This document shows, one piece after another, positions 51,572 to 59,654 of a stretch of 64,000 nt of DNA. The notes below the pieces were generated by a model. It was not told the DNA's origin and searched no databases. It saw only the letters and a program-made list of their open reading frames with translations. The DNA is from JASBTN01 sp965228805. GTDB lineage: Bacteria > Pseudomonadota > Alphaproteobacteria > Rhodobacterales > Rhodobacteraceae. The translations under genes were made by a program, and so were the position numbers. Each line of letters starts with the position of its first letter. Position 1 is the stretch's first letter. The stretch is taken from assembly GCF_965228805.1 (NCBI RefSeq), contig NZ_CBDDIE010000003.1, positions 620,001 through 684,000 of the forward strand. The letters run 5' to 3'.

Positions 51572-53112
51572 TACCCGCGCCCCATCTGCGTGCGGGTCAG
51601 GCGTATGTCGAACTCCGCGCGCAGGGCCTTGTCCAAGCCATCCGGAACATGGCCCGGATGGTGTTCCCCCAGGATCTCGCGCGCCTTGTCGCGGGCCAGG
51701 TCGCCGACCCGCTTGCCACCGTCCTCTTCCCATTCGCGCGGGGTGCGGCGGTCGCCCAGATCCGGGTAGAAGTAATCCGATTTCATCCGCCCGAGCGTAT
51801 GTTCCTCGCCCAGGTAATGGCCTTCGCCGCGACAGACCCCGGCGATCACCTCGGCAGCGATGGTTTCGGGCGTGGCCTCCACCCCACGAATGGTGCGCAG
51901 GATGTTGCCCAACAGGTCATTGTCGCTGACATAGGCCGCGTGACTGACCGCCAGAAGGCTCGACATCATGCCAGCCGCCTGGGTGACGATGTTCGAGCCC
52001 GCATGGGCCGCCATGGCTACTGCCAGTGTTTTCTCGGCCCCATACTGCGCATCCAGCCGCTTGGCATCGGTGATCCCGGCGATCGAGCTGGTGGGCAGGT
52101 CCCAATGCCGCCCCATCTGGGCCGCGCCCGCCATCAGGATTGCCTGTTCGCCGCCCCCGCCGCACATCGCGCCGGTGCGCAGATCGGCGACCAGGGGTTT
52201 CGGGGCAAAGATGGCTTTGACATCGGCGTCAACCAGCCGGGCAAAGACCAACCCGGCCAGGGTTTCCGCCACCGCCTGCACCAGCGAACCGGCGATGGTC
52301 GCGGGACTGGTGGCCCCCGCCTGCCCCGCGCTGATCAGCTGCACCGGGAACCCCGCCAGGATCGCCGCCTCCAGCACGTCCAGGGCTTCGGTCGCAAAGC
52401 GCATCGGCGGCACCACGTGGCAGACCATCACCGTGAGGAAGGGCCGCGCACGAAACGCCGCTTCTCCCCCGGCGATACGGTAACAAAGCTCCGCCACCGC
52501 CGCCACATTCTCGGGTTCGGTGATTGAGATCGAAACGTGTTTCGACGTGCCCGCCAGGCAGGCGTACGCGGTGTTCAGGTCCATCACCGCCGGGTCCTCG
52601 ATATCCCGCGCAACGACCGAGCGGCTGAAGTGGTGAATGTTCTCCATCCGGTCAACGATGCGCGCAGCGTCATAGAGGTCCTGCACGGTCGAGTCGCGAT
52701 AGGCATGTGTCTCCAGATCGAACACGCCGGGCGCCGCCCCGCCACTGGACATGTGCACCCGCGCCTTGTCGATCTTCAGGTCATTGGCCGGGTCCTGCCC
52801 GCAGAGGGTAAAACCTCGGCTCGCGCCCTCGATGGCCCAGTGCACCAGGTCGCGCGGAAACAGCAACCGGCCCTCGGTATCCAGCGATCCCCCGGCGGCC
52901 GTGACCTTGTCGATCATCGATTGCGTCGCTTGGCTCAGGCCGAGCGTTTCCAGCAAAGACAGGGCGCTTTCCTCGATCAACGCGACCTCTGGCTCCGAAA
53001 GCGGCTTGAACCGCCCGGCTTCCACCCCCGGCCAGACCGGTGGGTTTTCCTCAACTATGACCGGTTCGGCCAGGCGGCTTCTGCGGCCCCGTCTGCGTTG
53101 TGTGTCCGACAT
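51571..53112 (-). CDS. MttB-family corrinoid-dependent methyltransferase (non-pyrrolysine)
   Basis: A 513-residue protein of the trimethylamine methyltransferase (MttB) superfamily. The body shows typical segments (SSGGAAPGVFDLET, MENIHHFSRSVVARD, YACLAGTSKHVSIS, SSIAGITDAKRLDAQYGAEK, RGEGHYLGEEHTL). No in-frame TAG interrupts it, so it belongs to the non-Pyl group that includes glycine betaine methyltransferase MtgB. It would move a methyl from a quaternary amine to a corrinoid protein. No corrinoid protein gene is nearby. It is first in a minus-strand operon, divergent from a LysR gene. The ATG at 53112 is chosen over a GTG at 53121. Confidence 0.88.
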   Translation of the reverse strand: MSDTQRRRGRRSRLAEPVIVEENPPVWPGVEAGRFKPLSEPEVALIEESALSLLETLGLSQATQSMIDKVTAAGGSLDTEGRLLFPRDLVHWAIEGASRGFTLCGQDPANDLKIDKARVHMSSGGAAPGVFDLETHAYRDSTVQDLYDAARIVDRMENIHHFSRSVVARDIEDPAVMDLNTAYACLAGTSKHVSISITEPENVAAVAELCYRIAGGEAAFRARPFLTVMVCHVVPPMRFATEALDVLEAAILAGFPVQLISAGQAGATSPATIAGSLVQAVAETLAGLVFARLVDADVKAIFAPKPLVADLRTGAMCGGGGEQAILMAGAAQMGRHWDLPTSSIAGITDAKRLDAQYGAEKTLAVAMAAHAGSNIVTQAAGMMSSLLAVSHAAYVSDNDLLGNILRTIRGVEATPETIAAEVIAGVCRGEGHYLGEEHTLGRMKSDYFYPDLGDRRTPREWEEDGGKRVGDLARDKAREILGEHHPGHVPDGLDKALRAEFDIRLTRTQMGRG

Positions 53113-53219
53113 TTTTCCCACGCGCGTCTATGTGATGCGTGGAGGAGACCACGAACCGCAGGGCTTTACAAAAGCAGCCTGCTCAGCAACAGATGAGTCA
53201 AACTTGACAAAGGATATCC

Positions 53220-54092
53220 ATGCTCCCCTCCCTCTCTGCCCTGCGTGCCTTCGATGCCGCCGCCCGGCTGGGCAGCTTTCGTGCCGCCGCCGAAGCGCTG
53301 TCGGTCAGCGCCACGGCGATCAGCCATCACATTCGCGGGTTGGAGGAGGTGCTGCAGGCGTCCCTATTCGACCGGGTCGGGCGCAATGTCACCCTGACCG
53401 AGGATGGCAAGCGCCTGGCCCAGGCCACCACCACGGCCTTCGGATTATTGCAGGAGGCGGTGGACTCGTTTCAGGCCAAACCGCAACGCAGCGTGCGCCT
53501 GGCGGTCGGACCGATCATGACCGCCCGCTGGCTGATGCCGCGCATCAGCGATTTCTGGAGCGCCCATCCCGGCATCGACTTGGAAGTCCTACCCACCTAC
53601 ATGCCGCAGCAACTGGCCCGGGGTGACGCCGATATCGTCATCCGCTGGACCCGCCTGACAGAGGTGCCACGCGGAACTCCGGTGCTGTTGGAACTGCAAC
53701 CGGTCGCCGTGGCCAGCCCCGAATTCATCGCCCGCCAAGGGCCGTTCAACGCGCCGGAGGATGTGCTGCACAGCCCGATCCTGCATCAGCGCGACCACTG
53801 GGGCTGGCGCGACTGGCTCATGGCCATGGGCGTCGAGCCGCCCGAGACCCTGCGTGGCCCGATCTTCGAAGACGCCAATGTGCTGATCCGCGGCGCCATC
53901 GAAGGTCAGGGTGCCATTCTGGGCTGGTTGCCCCTGGTCGAAGCGGACCTGGCCGAGGGGCGCATCGCCCGCCTCTTCGGCGAGGACATCACCCCGACCC
54001 ACGGCTATGTGGTCGAGATGCTCGATCACGGGCGCACGGCACGACGATCGGTCCAGGTGGTGCACGATTGGCTTCTCTCCGCCGCGCAGTGA
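53220..54092 (+). CDS. LysR-family regulator (GcvA type)
   Basis: A 290-residue LysR regulator of the GcvA subgroup: N-terminal LPSLSALRAFDAAARLGSFRAAAEALSVS, then the recognition helix AISHHIRGLEEVL. The spacer of 107 nt to the divergent mttB-like gene should hold both promoters and the operator. It is the natural candidate regulator of the methylated-amine operon. AAAGGA lies 5-6 nt upstream of the ATG. The effector is unknown. Confidence 0.93.
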   Translation: MLPSLSALRAFDAAARLGSFRAAAEALSVSATAISHHIRGLEEVLQASLFDRVGRNVTLTEDGKRLAQATTTAFGLLQEAVDSFQAKPQRSVRLAVGPIMTARWLMPRISDFWSAHPGIDLEVLPTYMPQQLARGDADIVIRWTRLTEVPRGTPVLLELQPVAVASPEFIARQGPFNAPEDVLHSPILHQRDHWGWRDWLMAMGVEPPETLRGPIFEDANVLIRGAIEGQGAILGWLPLVEADLAEGRIARLFGEDITPTHGYVVEMLDHGRTARRSVQVVHDWLLSAAQ

Positions 54093-54216
54093 TACCGCGG
54101 GGCAGCGGGCCGCAACTGATCCAGTCGTTGTCCGGTTGAGCCCGGATCAGGCGTGCTAAACCGCCCCCTCTGCTGGACTGGCTGCCCGGGCCGTGGTGAC
54201 ACATGAGTTTCATGGG

Positions 54217-54714
54217 CTAACTTTCCACCCCACCGAACCGCGCCCGCAGCCGGGCCAGATCGTGGTGATCCTTGTCACGCAACTCGTACCCGCTTCGGTT
54301 CGCGAGTTGAAAGGTCACGGACATGCAGCTTACCGGCTGCGCTGCGACCCGGCCTCGACCGGCGAAAGCCTCGGCCGGGTAGGCCTGCCCGTTCGCCGGT
54401 GGCCCATAGATCCCGTTGCCATCGCTGTCGAAGGTTATGACGTGAAAGTCGATCTGTTGATCGTGGGCATCCGCAAGCACAAAATTCCAGGGGCGGGTGT
54501 CTTCCCGCTGCGCCAGGGTGAAGCCCCGGTCGCTCAGCGCATCGCGAATGCGGTTCAGGTCGCACGCCTCAACCACGATATCGACATCCCCATGGGGCCG
54601 TGTCTGTTCTCCCAGAAGAGCGTCCACGCCCCAGCCACCATCCAGCCACAGGGCACAGCCCAGCCCCTCGATCCGTGCAACCAGCTCCGCAACAAAATGC
54701 GCCGATGCCACCAT
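54217..54714 (-). CDS. Lincosamide/aminoglycoside-type nucleotidyltransferase homologue
   Basis: A 165-residue protein with the nucleotidyltransferase-fold motif WLDGGWGVDALLG (about 23-35) and the metal-binding H41-x-D43-x-D45 (RPHGDVDIVVE). This pattern occurs in lincosamide (LnuA/LinB) and aminoglycoside-2''-type adenylyltransferases. Chromosomal homologues in environmental bacteria are often of unknown substrate, so resistance should not be assumed. It stands alone with GGGGGAG upstream. A possible terminator repeat (CTGATCC/GGATCAG, 54116-54150) lies downstream, between it and the LysR gene. Confidence 0.82.
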   Translation of the reverse strand: MVASAHFVAELVARIEGLGCALWLDGGWGVDALLGEQTRPHGDVDIVVEACDLNRIRDALSDRGFTLAQREDTRPWNFVLADAHDQQIDFHVITFDSDGNGIYGPPANGQAYPAEAFAGRGRVAAQPVSCMSVTFQLANRSGYELRDKDHHDLARLRARFGGVES

Positions 54715-54872
54715 GAAACGCTCCCCCGTACTGCTGCGGGCGCAAGGCCCTGTGATTTCAGAGGAAACCGCAGCTATCTCAGCCGCGCAAGATCACATTT
54801 ATCACGAAGAGACGTGCAGCATGGGCAAGATCATCCCGCTTCCGGGTTGCCGCTCCGTTCGGAAACACGAAT
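54715..54872. other. Short spacer with no recognised feature
   Basis: About 160 bases between the nucleotidyltransferase start and the terminator of the TonB receptor. It should contain the nucleotidyltransferase promoter. No ORF or RNA gene is recognised. Confidence 0.5.
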
Positions 54873-54894
54873 GCGCCCGGCAGCCGCCGGGCGC
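54873..54894 (-). terminator. Terminator hairpin of the TonB-dependent receptor gene
   Basis: GCGCCCGGC (54873-54881) and GCCGGGCGC (54886-54894) form a perfect 9-bp stem with a 4-nt loop, about 24 nt past the receptor stop codon. The T-tract on the minus strand is weak (ATTCGTGTTTCC). Confidence 0.72.
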
Positions 54895-54917
54895 TTCGCT
54901 GGCACTGGGAACCTTCG

Positions 54918-56879
54918 TCAGAAGCGCCAGGTGGCGGTCAGCTCGATGGTACGGCCAGGTTCGGTCAGGTCGATTGCCCGCGACGAGATATCAGCGCCTC
55001 GCGCCACGTAGGTACTGTCGAACAGGTTGTCGACATCCAGCCGGATCTTCAGGTCGTCGATATTCGCTGGAATGAACTCGGCATAGAGGTTGAACACCTC
55101 GTAGCCATCCAGCGGTGCTTCGCCCGTCGCCACATCGGTGTGTTTGAAGGCGACCTGCCCGCTGCCACCAATACGAAGGCTATCCGTGGCCTGCCAAGCC
55201 GCCTCCAACCCGATGATATGCCCCATCGGACGCCCGAAGTAATAACGCGTGCCGCTGATCGGATCGCCGTTTTCGGTAACATCGGCATAGGTGTAGTTCA
55301 GGCGGGCCATGCCGTTGCCCCAATCATAGCCGATGGAACCATCAAAACCGGTGGTCTTGATGTCAGTGGTGGCCGCACGGTCGTAGACCGGGAACGCAGG
55401 CAGGATCGCGCTCAGATCCCTGGCATGGGTCTGGAACACGGCCCCGCTGATATCCCAGCCACCGTTTTCATAGCGCAGACCGACCCGGGCGCTTTCGGCA
55501 CGCGAGGTGGTCAGCCCGGCATAGGCCCAGGAGCTGTTGTAGTTGATCAGCGCCGCTTCACCCAGTTCATAGCCACCCCAGGTCGAGGCGATACCGGCGG
55601 TCAGCGTCAGCGTGTCCGTCAGAATGAAATCGGCCGCAGCATTCAGGCTGATCCCATTATCGCTGAACTCCGACCCATCTGCGCCAGTAAAGTCCTGCAC
55701 ATCGAAGCGCGCGCCATAGGACACCGACACCCGGTCACCCAGATCCTGGCGCGCCTGGGCGAAGAGACCGAAGCCACGGTGGCTTTCCTTGCCCATGAAA
55801 GTGTCAGGCCCAACCGCTTCGTTGTAATAGCCTTCGGCAGATTCATCAAAGAAATCGACCCCGGCGGTCACCGTGCCATTGCCCAGTTCAAACTCGTTCT
55901 TGAAGAAGCCGCTCAAGCTCTTGTTGACGCCCCAGGTGCCGATTACGTCGACCTTCTGTTCATTATAGGCGATCTGTGCGGTCGGCGCGAATATCCCACC
56001 CGGGGTATCGTCCGCATAGGTCAGCGTATAGGAGGTGCGCCGCGACAAGCCCTCCATCAACACGGTTGGCCCGGTCACCACGCCGAAGAAATCCGGACGG
56101 ATGAAGTAATCGCCGAAGAAGTTCTGCTGTGCCGCGCGCATCCCGGTGTCCTCGGTCTGCGAGGCCGAGAAGCTCAGACGGTTGCCCTCTTCGGTGGTAA
56201 AGGCCAGCTTCGCAAGGTAGCTGGACAGTTCCGGCTCGGTTCCCGGAACGGTGACGCCATCACCATCCTCGTAATCCGATCCGATCACGCGAGTGCCGCT
56301 CAGCAGGTATTCGAACCCGGCGTTCTCGCCGAAAACGCTCAGCGTGCCACGCGCGTCGCGCCCGTTGGTGCCCGCCGCGACGGTCAGCAGGCCGCCCATG
56401 GTTTCGCCGACCTCCAGCAGGTCGCGCGCGTCCTTGGTCTCATAGGCGATCGAGCCCGCCATCGCGCCAGAGCCCGCATCTGCGGGGGCCAGACCGGAAC
56501 TCACCTCGACCGATTTCAACAGAGACGGATCCAGCAGGATGTTGCCGGTATGGTGGAAGGCGGATTTGTTCTGCCGCGCGCCATCGATGGTGACCGACAG
56601 CAGGCTTTCCTCGATCCCGTTGACAAAGACCTTCTGCCCGATCGCCGCGCCACCGCTGCTGGTGATCGCGCTTTCACCGACGAAGACATCTTGCATCGAG
56701 GCAGGGTTGCGGGCCTCGATCTCGTCCTCGGTGATTTCGGCATTGCCCAGCAGGCCCTGGGCACCCGGGGCCTCGATCCGAAGTTCATCCAAAAGCGTAA
56801 CGTCGGTATCCTGCGCGATTGCGGGGCCGGCAAGCACCGTGCTGGCCAGCAGGATCAGGCGCGTTCGAGAGTGCGTCAT
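54918..56879 (-). CDS. TonB-dependent outer-membrane receptor
   Basis: A 653-residue outer-membrane protein with a signal peptide (MTHSRTRLILLASTVLAGPAIA, cleavage before QD). A plug domain (about 30-150, VTIDGARQNKSAFHHTGNILLDPSLLKSVEV) is followed by a 22-strand-type barrel ending in ...LTATWRF, with the C-terminal Phe used by the BAM machinery. It imports a large or scarce ligand, such as heme, a siderophore or a metal complex. The plug resembles heme/hemin receptors, but a diagnostic FRAP/NPNL heme motif is not seen. It is divergent from an AraC regulator that probably controls it. Confidence 0.9.
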   Translation of the reverse strand: MTHSRTRLILLASTVLAGPAIAQDTDVTLLDELRIEAPGAQGLLGNAEITEDEIEARNPASMQDVFVGESAITSSGGAAIGQKVFVNGIEESLLSVTIDGARQNKSAFHHTGNILLDPSLLKSVEVSSGLAPADAGSGAMAGSIAYETKDARDLLEVGETMGGLLTVAAGTNGRDARGTLSVFGENAGFEYLLSGTRVIGSDYEDGDGVTVPGTEPELSSYLAKLAFTTEEGNRLSFSASQTEDTGMRAAQQNFFGDYFIRPDFFGVVTGPTVLMEGLSRRTSYTLTYADDTPGGIFAPTAQIAYNEQKVDVIGTWGVNKSLSGFFKNEFELGNGTVTAGVDFFDESAEGYYNEAVGPDTFMGKESHRGFGLFAQARQDLGDRVSVSYGARFDVQDFTGADGSEFSDNGISLNAAADFILTDTLTLTAGIASTWGGYELGEAALINYNSSWAYAGLTTSRAESARVGLRYENGGWDISGAVFQTHARDLSAILPAFPVYDRAATTDIKTTGFDGSIGYDWGNGMARLNYTYADVTENGDPISGTRYYFGRPMGHIIGLEAAWQATDSLRIGGSGQVAFKHTDVATGEAPLDGYEVFNLYAEFIPANIDDLKIRLDVDNLFDSTYVARGADISSRAIDLTEPGRTIELTATWRF

Positions 56880-57040
56880 GGGGTCCCCCAATAGTTGACT
56901 TTTATTGTAGGATATCTAGAAAATGCACGAGCACCCTGCCAGCCAGTGATCTTTGCGCACCATCCAGAATGCTTTGCGCAACAGCCAAATTGACGAACCG
57001 GCAAGCGGATCGGGGCATCGTCTGCAGGGGATCGGCACAC

Positions 57041-57997
57041 ATGGAACAGCATGGCAAACGGGGCGGCGGGCCTTTTTCACCTGCGACGCGAAACACACGG
57101 GAGGATTGGTTCCAGACATCAGACCTGCCGAAAGATCGGCTGTTCGACGGAACCCTGACCGCACTGCAACTTCGCGAAGGCTTCGGCCTGCACACGCTGA
57201 ACGCGCGGTCCCGGCGCGATTTCCACACGCGGGTCGAACGGGCGCCGGGGGTGGTGCTTCACTGTTTCCTCGAAGGCCGGGCCGAAGCCAGCCTGGACGG
57301 CAAGGACCTGGGGCTTGGCCATAGCGAGGGACAGCCGGTGCGGATCGTTCTGACTTCGGTGCGTCACCCGGCCGAGTTCCGGCGCAGTTCTGCCCCGGGC
57401 GACTATGTGCGCAAGATCAGCATCCTGATGTCGCATGAGTGGTTGGACGAAAACGACTTGAGCTTCGTAAAGGTGGCGGATGACACGGCTGACGTGTTTG
57501 GCCGGTTCGAGGCAGTGGCCACACCGCAGGAGGTCGCCGCCATGGAAAGGCTGGCGAGCCAGGCAGGCTTTGACGATCCCATTGCACGCCTACAGGCGGA
57601 GGCAGCGGCGCTGGGTCTGGTAGCAGGCAGTTTCGAAAAGGCTCTGGGCCGAGGGGGAGACACATCGCTGAGCCGCCGCGAAATGGGCCAGTTGACCCGG
57701 ATGGAAGATATTGCGCGGGCCCCGGGACCAATGCCGACCCTGGCAGATCTCGCGCATGTCGGTGGTGTCAGCCAGTCGACCATGCGCCGCCTGTTTCGTG
57801 CCCGACACGGCTGTTCGGCACTGGCCTATGTGCGCCGAGTCCGGTTGGAAGAGGCACGCGCCGCCCTGGCCGCGAACCAGGCCTCCGTGTCACAGGCCGC
57901 GCGGATGGCGGGCTACGCCAGTCCAGAGAACTTCGCCACCGCCTTTCGCCGATTGCATGGAATGCCCCCCTCACAGGCACGCACCCGCCGCAACTGA
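57041..57997 (+). CDS. AraC-family regulator, PchR-like
   Basis: A 318-residue regulator with an N-terminal ligand-sensing half and a C-terminal AraC double HTH (LADLAHVGGVSQSTMRRLFRARHG, then YVRRVRLEEARAALAANQASVSQAARMAGYASPENFATAFRRLHG). Divergence from a TonB receptor gene is the classic PchR/siderophore-receptor layout, so it likely activates the receptor when its ligand is present. The start at MEQHGKRGG has AGGGGAT upstream; the frame upstream overlaps the receptor and is not coding. The spacer (56880-57040) has an AT-rich patch near 56895-56925 suited to promoters. Confidence 0.9.
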   Translation: MEQHGKRGGGPFSPATRNTREDWFQTSDLPKDRLFDGTLTALQLREGFGLHTLNARSRRDFHTRVERAPGVVLHCFLEGRAEASLDGKDLGLGHSEGQPVRIVLTSVRHPAEFRRSSAPGDYVRKISILMSHEWLDENDLSFVKVADDTADVFGRFEAVATPQEVAAMERLASQAGFDDPIARLQAEAAALGLVAGSFEKALGRGGDTSLSRREMGQLTRMEDIARAPGPMPTLADLAHVGGVSQSTMRRLFRARHGCSALAYVRRVRLEEARAALAANQASVSQAARMAGYASPENFATAFRRLHGMPPSQARTRRN

Positions 57998-58135
57998 CCT
58001 CCGCTTCTACACCCTGCATTTGGATGTATCCGGGGCGACGTTTTCCCTCGACGCCGGGCCAAGGCGCCCCCAAATGCCGCACCGCCAGACCCGCCGGTCT
58101 GACTTGCGCAGGTTCCCACGAAATCAACTCGCACG

Positions 58136-58164
58136 TTGACAGGTTTCCCGATTCACTTCATTAT
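58136..58164 (+). promoter_or_regulatory. Promoter of the xylose operon
   Basis: A consensus -35 TTGACA (58136-58141), a 17-base spacer and a -10 CATTAT (58159-58164) lie 38 bases upstream of xylB. The -10 is overlapped by an inverted repeat, which suits repression. Confidence 0.7.
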
Positions 58165-58183
58165 TTTTAGTATCTAAAATAAT
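58160..58183. promoter_or_regulatory. Putative XylR (ROK) operator
   Basis: An AT-rich inverted repeat centred on TAT (58171-58173): TTTTAG (58165-58170) pairs with CTAAAA (58174-58179), and the arms extend outward as ATTAT/AATAAT with one bulged T. It overlaps the -10 and the likely start site of xylB. The ROK regulator whose 3' end lies at the right edge of the window is the probable binder. Confidence 0.6.
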
Positions 58184-58202
58184 AACCGAACTTGGGGGAA
58201 AC

Positions 58203-59654
58203 ATGTATCTGGGTCTTGATCTGGGGACGTCCGGGTTGCGGGCCTTGCTGATCGACGGCAATGGCGTGCCGGTTGGATCCGCAGACCGCAGCTATCCTGT
58301 CTCTCACCCCCATCCGGGGTGGAGCGAACAGGATCCGGCGGACTGGATCACCGCCTGCGCGGCCGCCGTGGCGGAGCTGAAACGTGACCACCCCGACGCG
58401 TTCTCCGGGCTGAAGGCCATCGGCCTGTCGGGCCAGATGCATGGCGCCACCCTGCTGGACAAGGCCGACCGGGTACTGCGCCCCTGCATGTTGTGGAACG
58501 ACACCCGCGCCGCGGCACAGGCCGCACATCTGGACGGCTTGCCCGACTTCCGGCACCTGTCTGGCAATATCGTCTTTCCAGGCTTTACCGCACCGAAACT
58601 CACCTGGGTGCGCGACAATGAGCCTGCTCTTTTCGAGCGGGTCGCAAAGGTCCTTCTGCCCAAGGATCACCTGCGCCTGTGGCTGACGGGCGAGCACGTG
58701 TCGGACATGTCCGATGCAGCGGGCACCTCCTGGCTGGACGTCGGCGCGCGCGACTGGTCCGCGCCGTTGCTGGCACAAAGCGGCATGCGGCCCGATCAGA
58801 TGCCGCGCCTGGTGGAAGGGTCGGCACCCTCGGGACAGCTGCGCAGCAGCCTGGCGGCAGAATGGGGCGTTTCGCCCGGCGTAACCGTCGTCGGCGGCGG
58901 CGGGGACAACGCCGCAGCCGCCTGCGGGGTCGGCTGTTTTGGCGAAGGGGATGGGTTCGTGTCGCTTGGCACTTCAGGCGTCCTGCTGGCGGCCAAGTCC
59001 AGCTTTGCCCCCCGACCTGACAGCGCGGTGCACAGTTTCTGCCATGCGATCCCGGACACCTGGTACCAGATGGGCGTGATCCTGGCCGCGACCGACTGCC
59101 TGAACTGGCTGGCGGCGCAGACCGGCGCGACACCGGCCGCGCTGGCTGGCCTGTTGCCCGAGACGCTCGACCAGCCCGGCGCACTGTTCTTCCTGCCCTA
59201 CCTGTCCGGCGAGCGCACGCCGCACAATGACGCCGGAATTCGTGCGGCCTTTCTGGGCCTTGGCATGGACAGCGACCGCACCGCCATGACCCGTGCGGTG
59301 ATGGAGGGGGTTGCCTTCGCACTGCGAGACAATCTTGAAGCACTGAAATCCACCGGAACCGAGCTTGAACGTGTGCTGGCCATCGGGGGCGGGGCGAACT
59401 CCCCCTATTGGCTCGAACTGATCGCCACGGTGCTGGACCTGCCACTTGACCTGCCCGAAGCGGGCGATTTCGGCGCCGCCCTGGGCGCGGCCCGCCTGGC
59501 GATGGCCGGTCACACGGGCGCAGCACCTGATCAGATCATGGCCCGCCCGGCCATCTCCCGAACCATTCACCCACGTGCCGATCTGCGCGACGCCTATGAA
59601 GGCGCCTATGCCCGGTTCCGCACGCTTTACCCCGCGATAAAGGCGATCACATGA
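58203..59654 (+). CDS. xylB: Xylulokinase
   Basis: A 483-residue FGGY-family kinase that phosphorylates D-xylulose. The N-terminal LGLDLGTSGLRALLID is the first phosphate-binding block. HPGWSEQDPADW, GLSGQMHGATLLD (typical of xylulokinases) and the C-terminal AIGGGANSPYWLE complete the family pattern. GGGGGAA precedes the ATG. It is the first gene of the xylose operon, coupled by ATGA to xylA. Confidence 0.96.
   Translation: MYLGLDLGTSGLRALLIDGNGVPVGSADRSYPVSHPHPGWSEQDPADWITACAAAVAELKRDHPDAFSGLKAIGLSGQMHGATLLDKADRVLRPCMLWNDTRAAAQAAHLDGLPDFRHLSGNIVFPGFTAPKLTWVRDNEPALFERVAKVLLPKDHLRLWLTGEHVSDMSDAAGTSWLDVGARDWSAPLLAQSGMRPDQMPRLVEGSAPSGQLRSSLAAEWGVSPGVTVVGGGGDNAAAACGVGCFGEGDGFVSLGTSGVLLAAKSSFAPRPDSAVHSFCHAIPDTWYQMGVILAATDCLNWLAAQTGATPAALAGLLPETLDQPGALFFLPYLSGERTPHNDAGIRAAFLGLGMDSDRTAMTRAVMEGVAFALRDNLEALKSTGTELERVLAIGGGANSPYWLELIATVLDLPLDLPEAGDFGAALGAARLAMAGHTGAAPDQIMARPAISRTIHPRADLRDAYEGAYARFRTLYPAIKAIT

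Noticed and set aside
51571..53112. Pyrrolysine-type trimethylamine methyltransferase
   Set aside because: No in-frame TAG is present and no pyl genes are seen, so the TMA-specific Pyl form is excluded.
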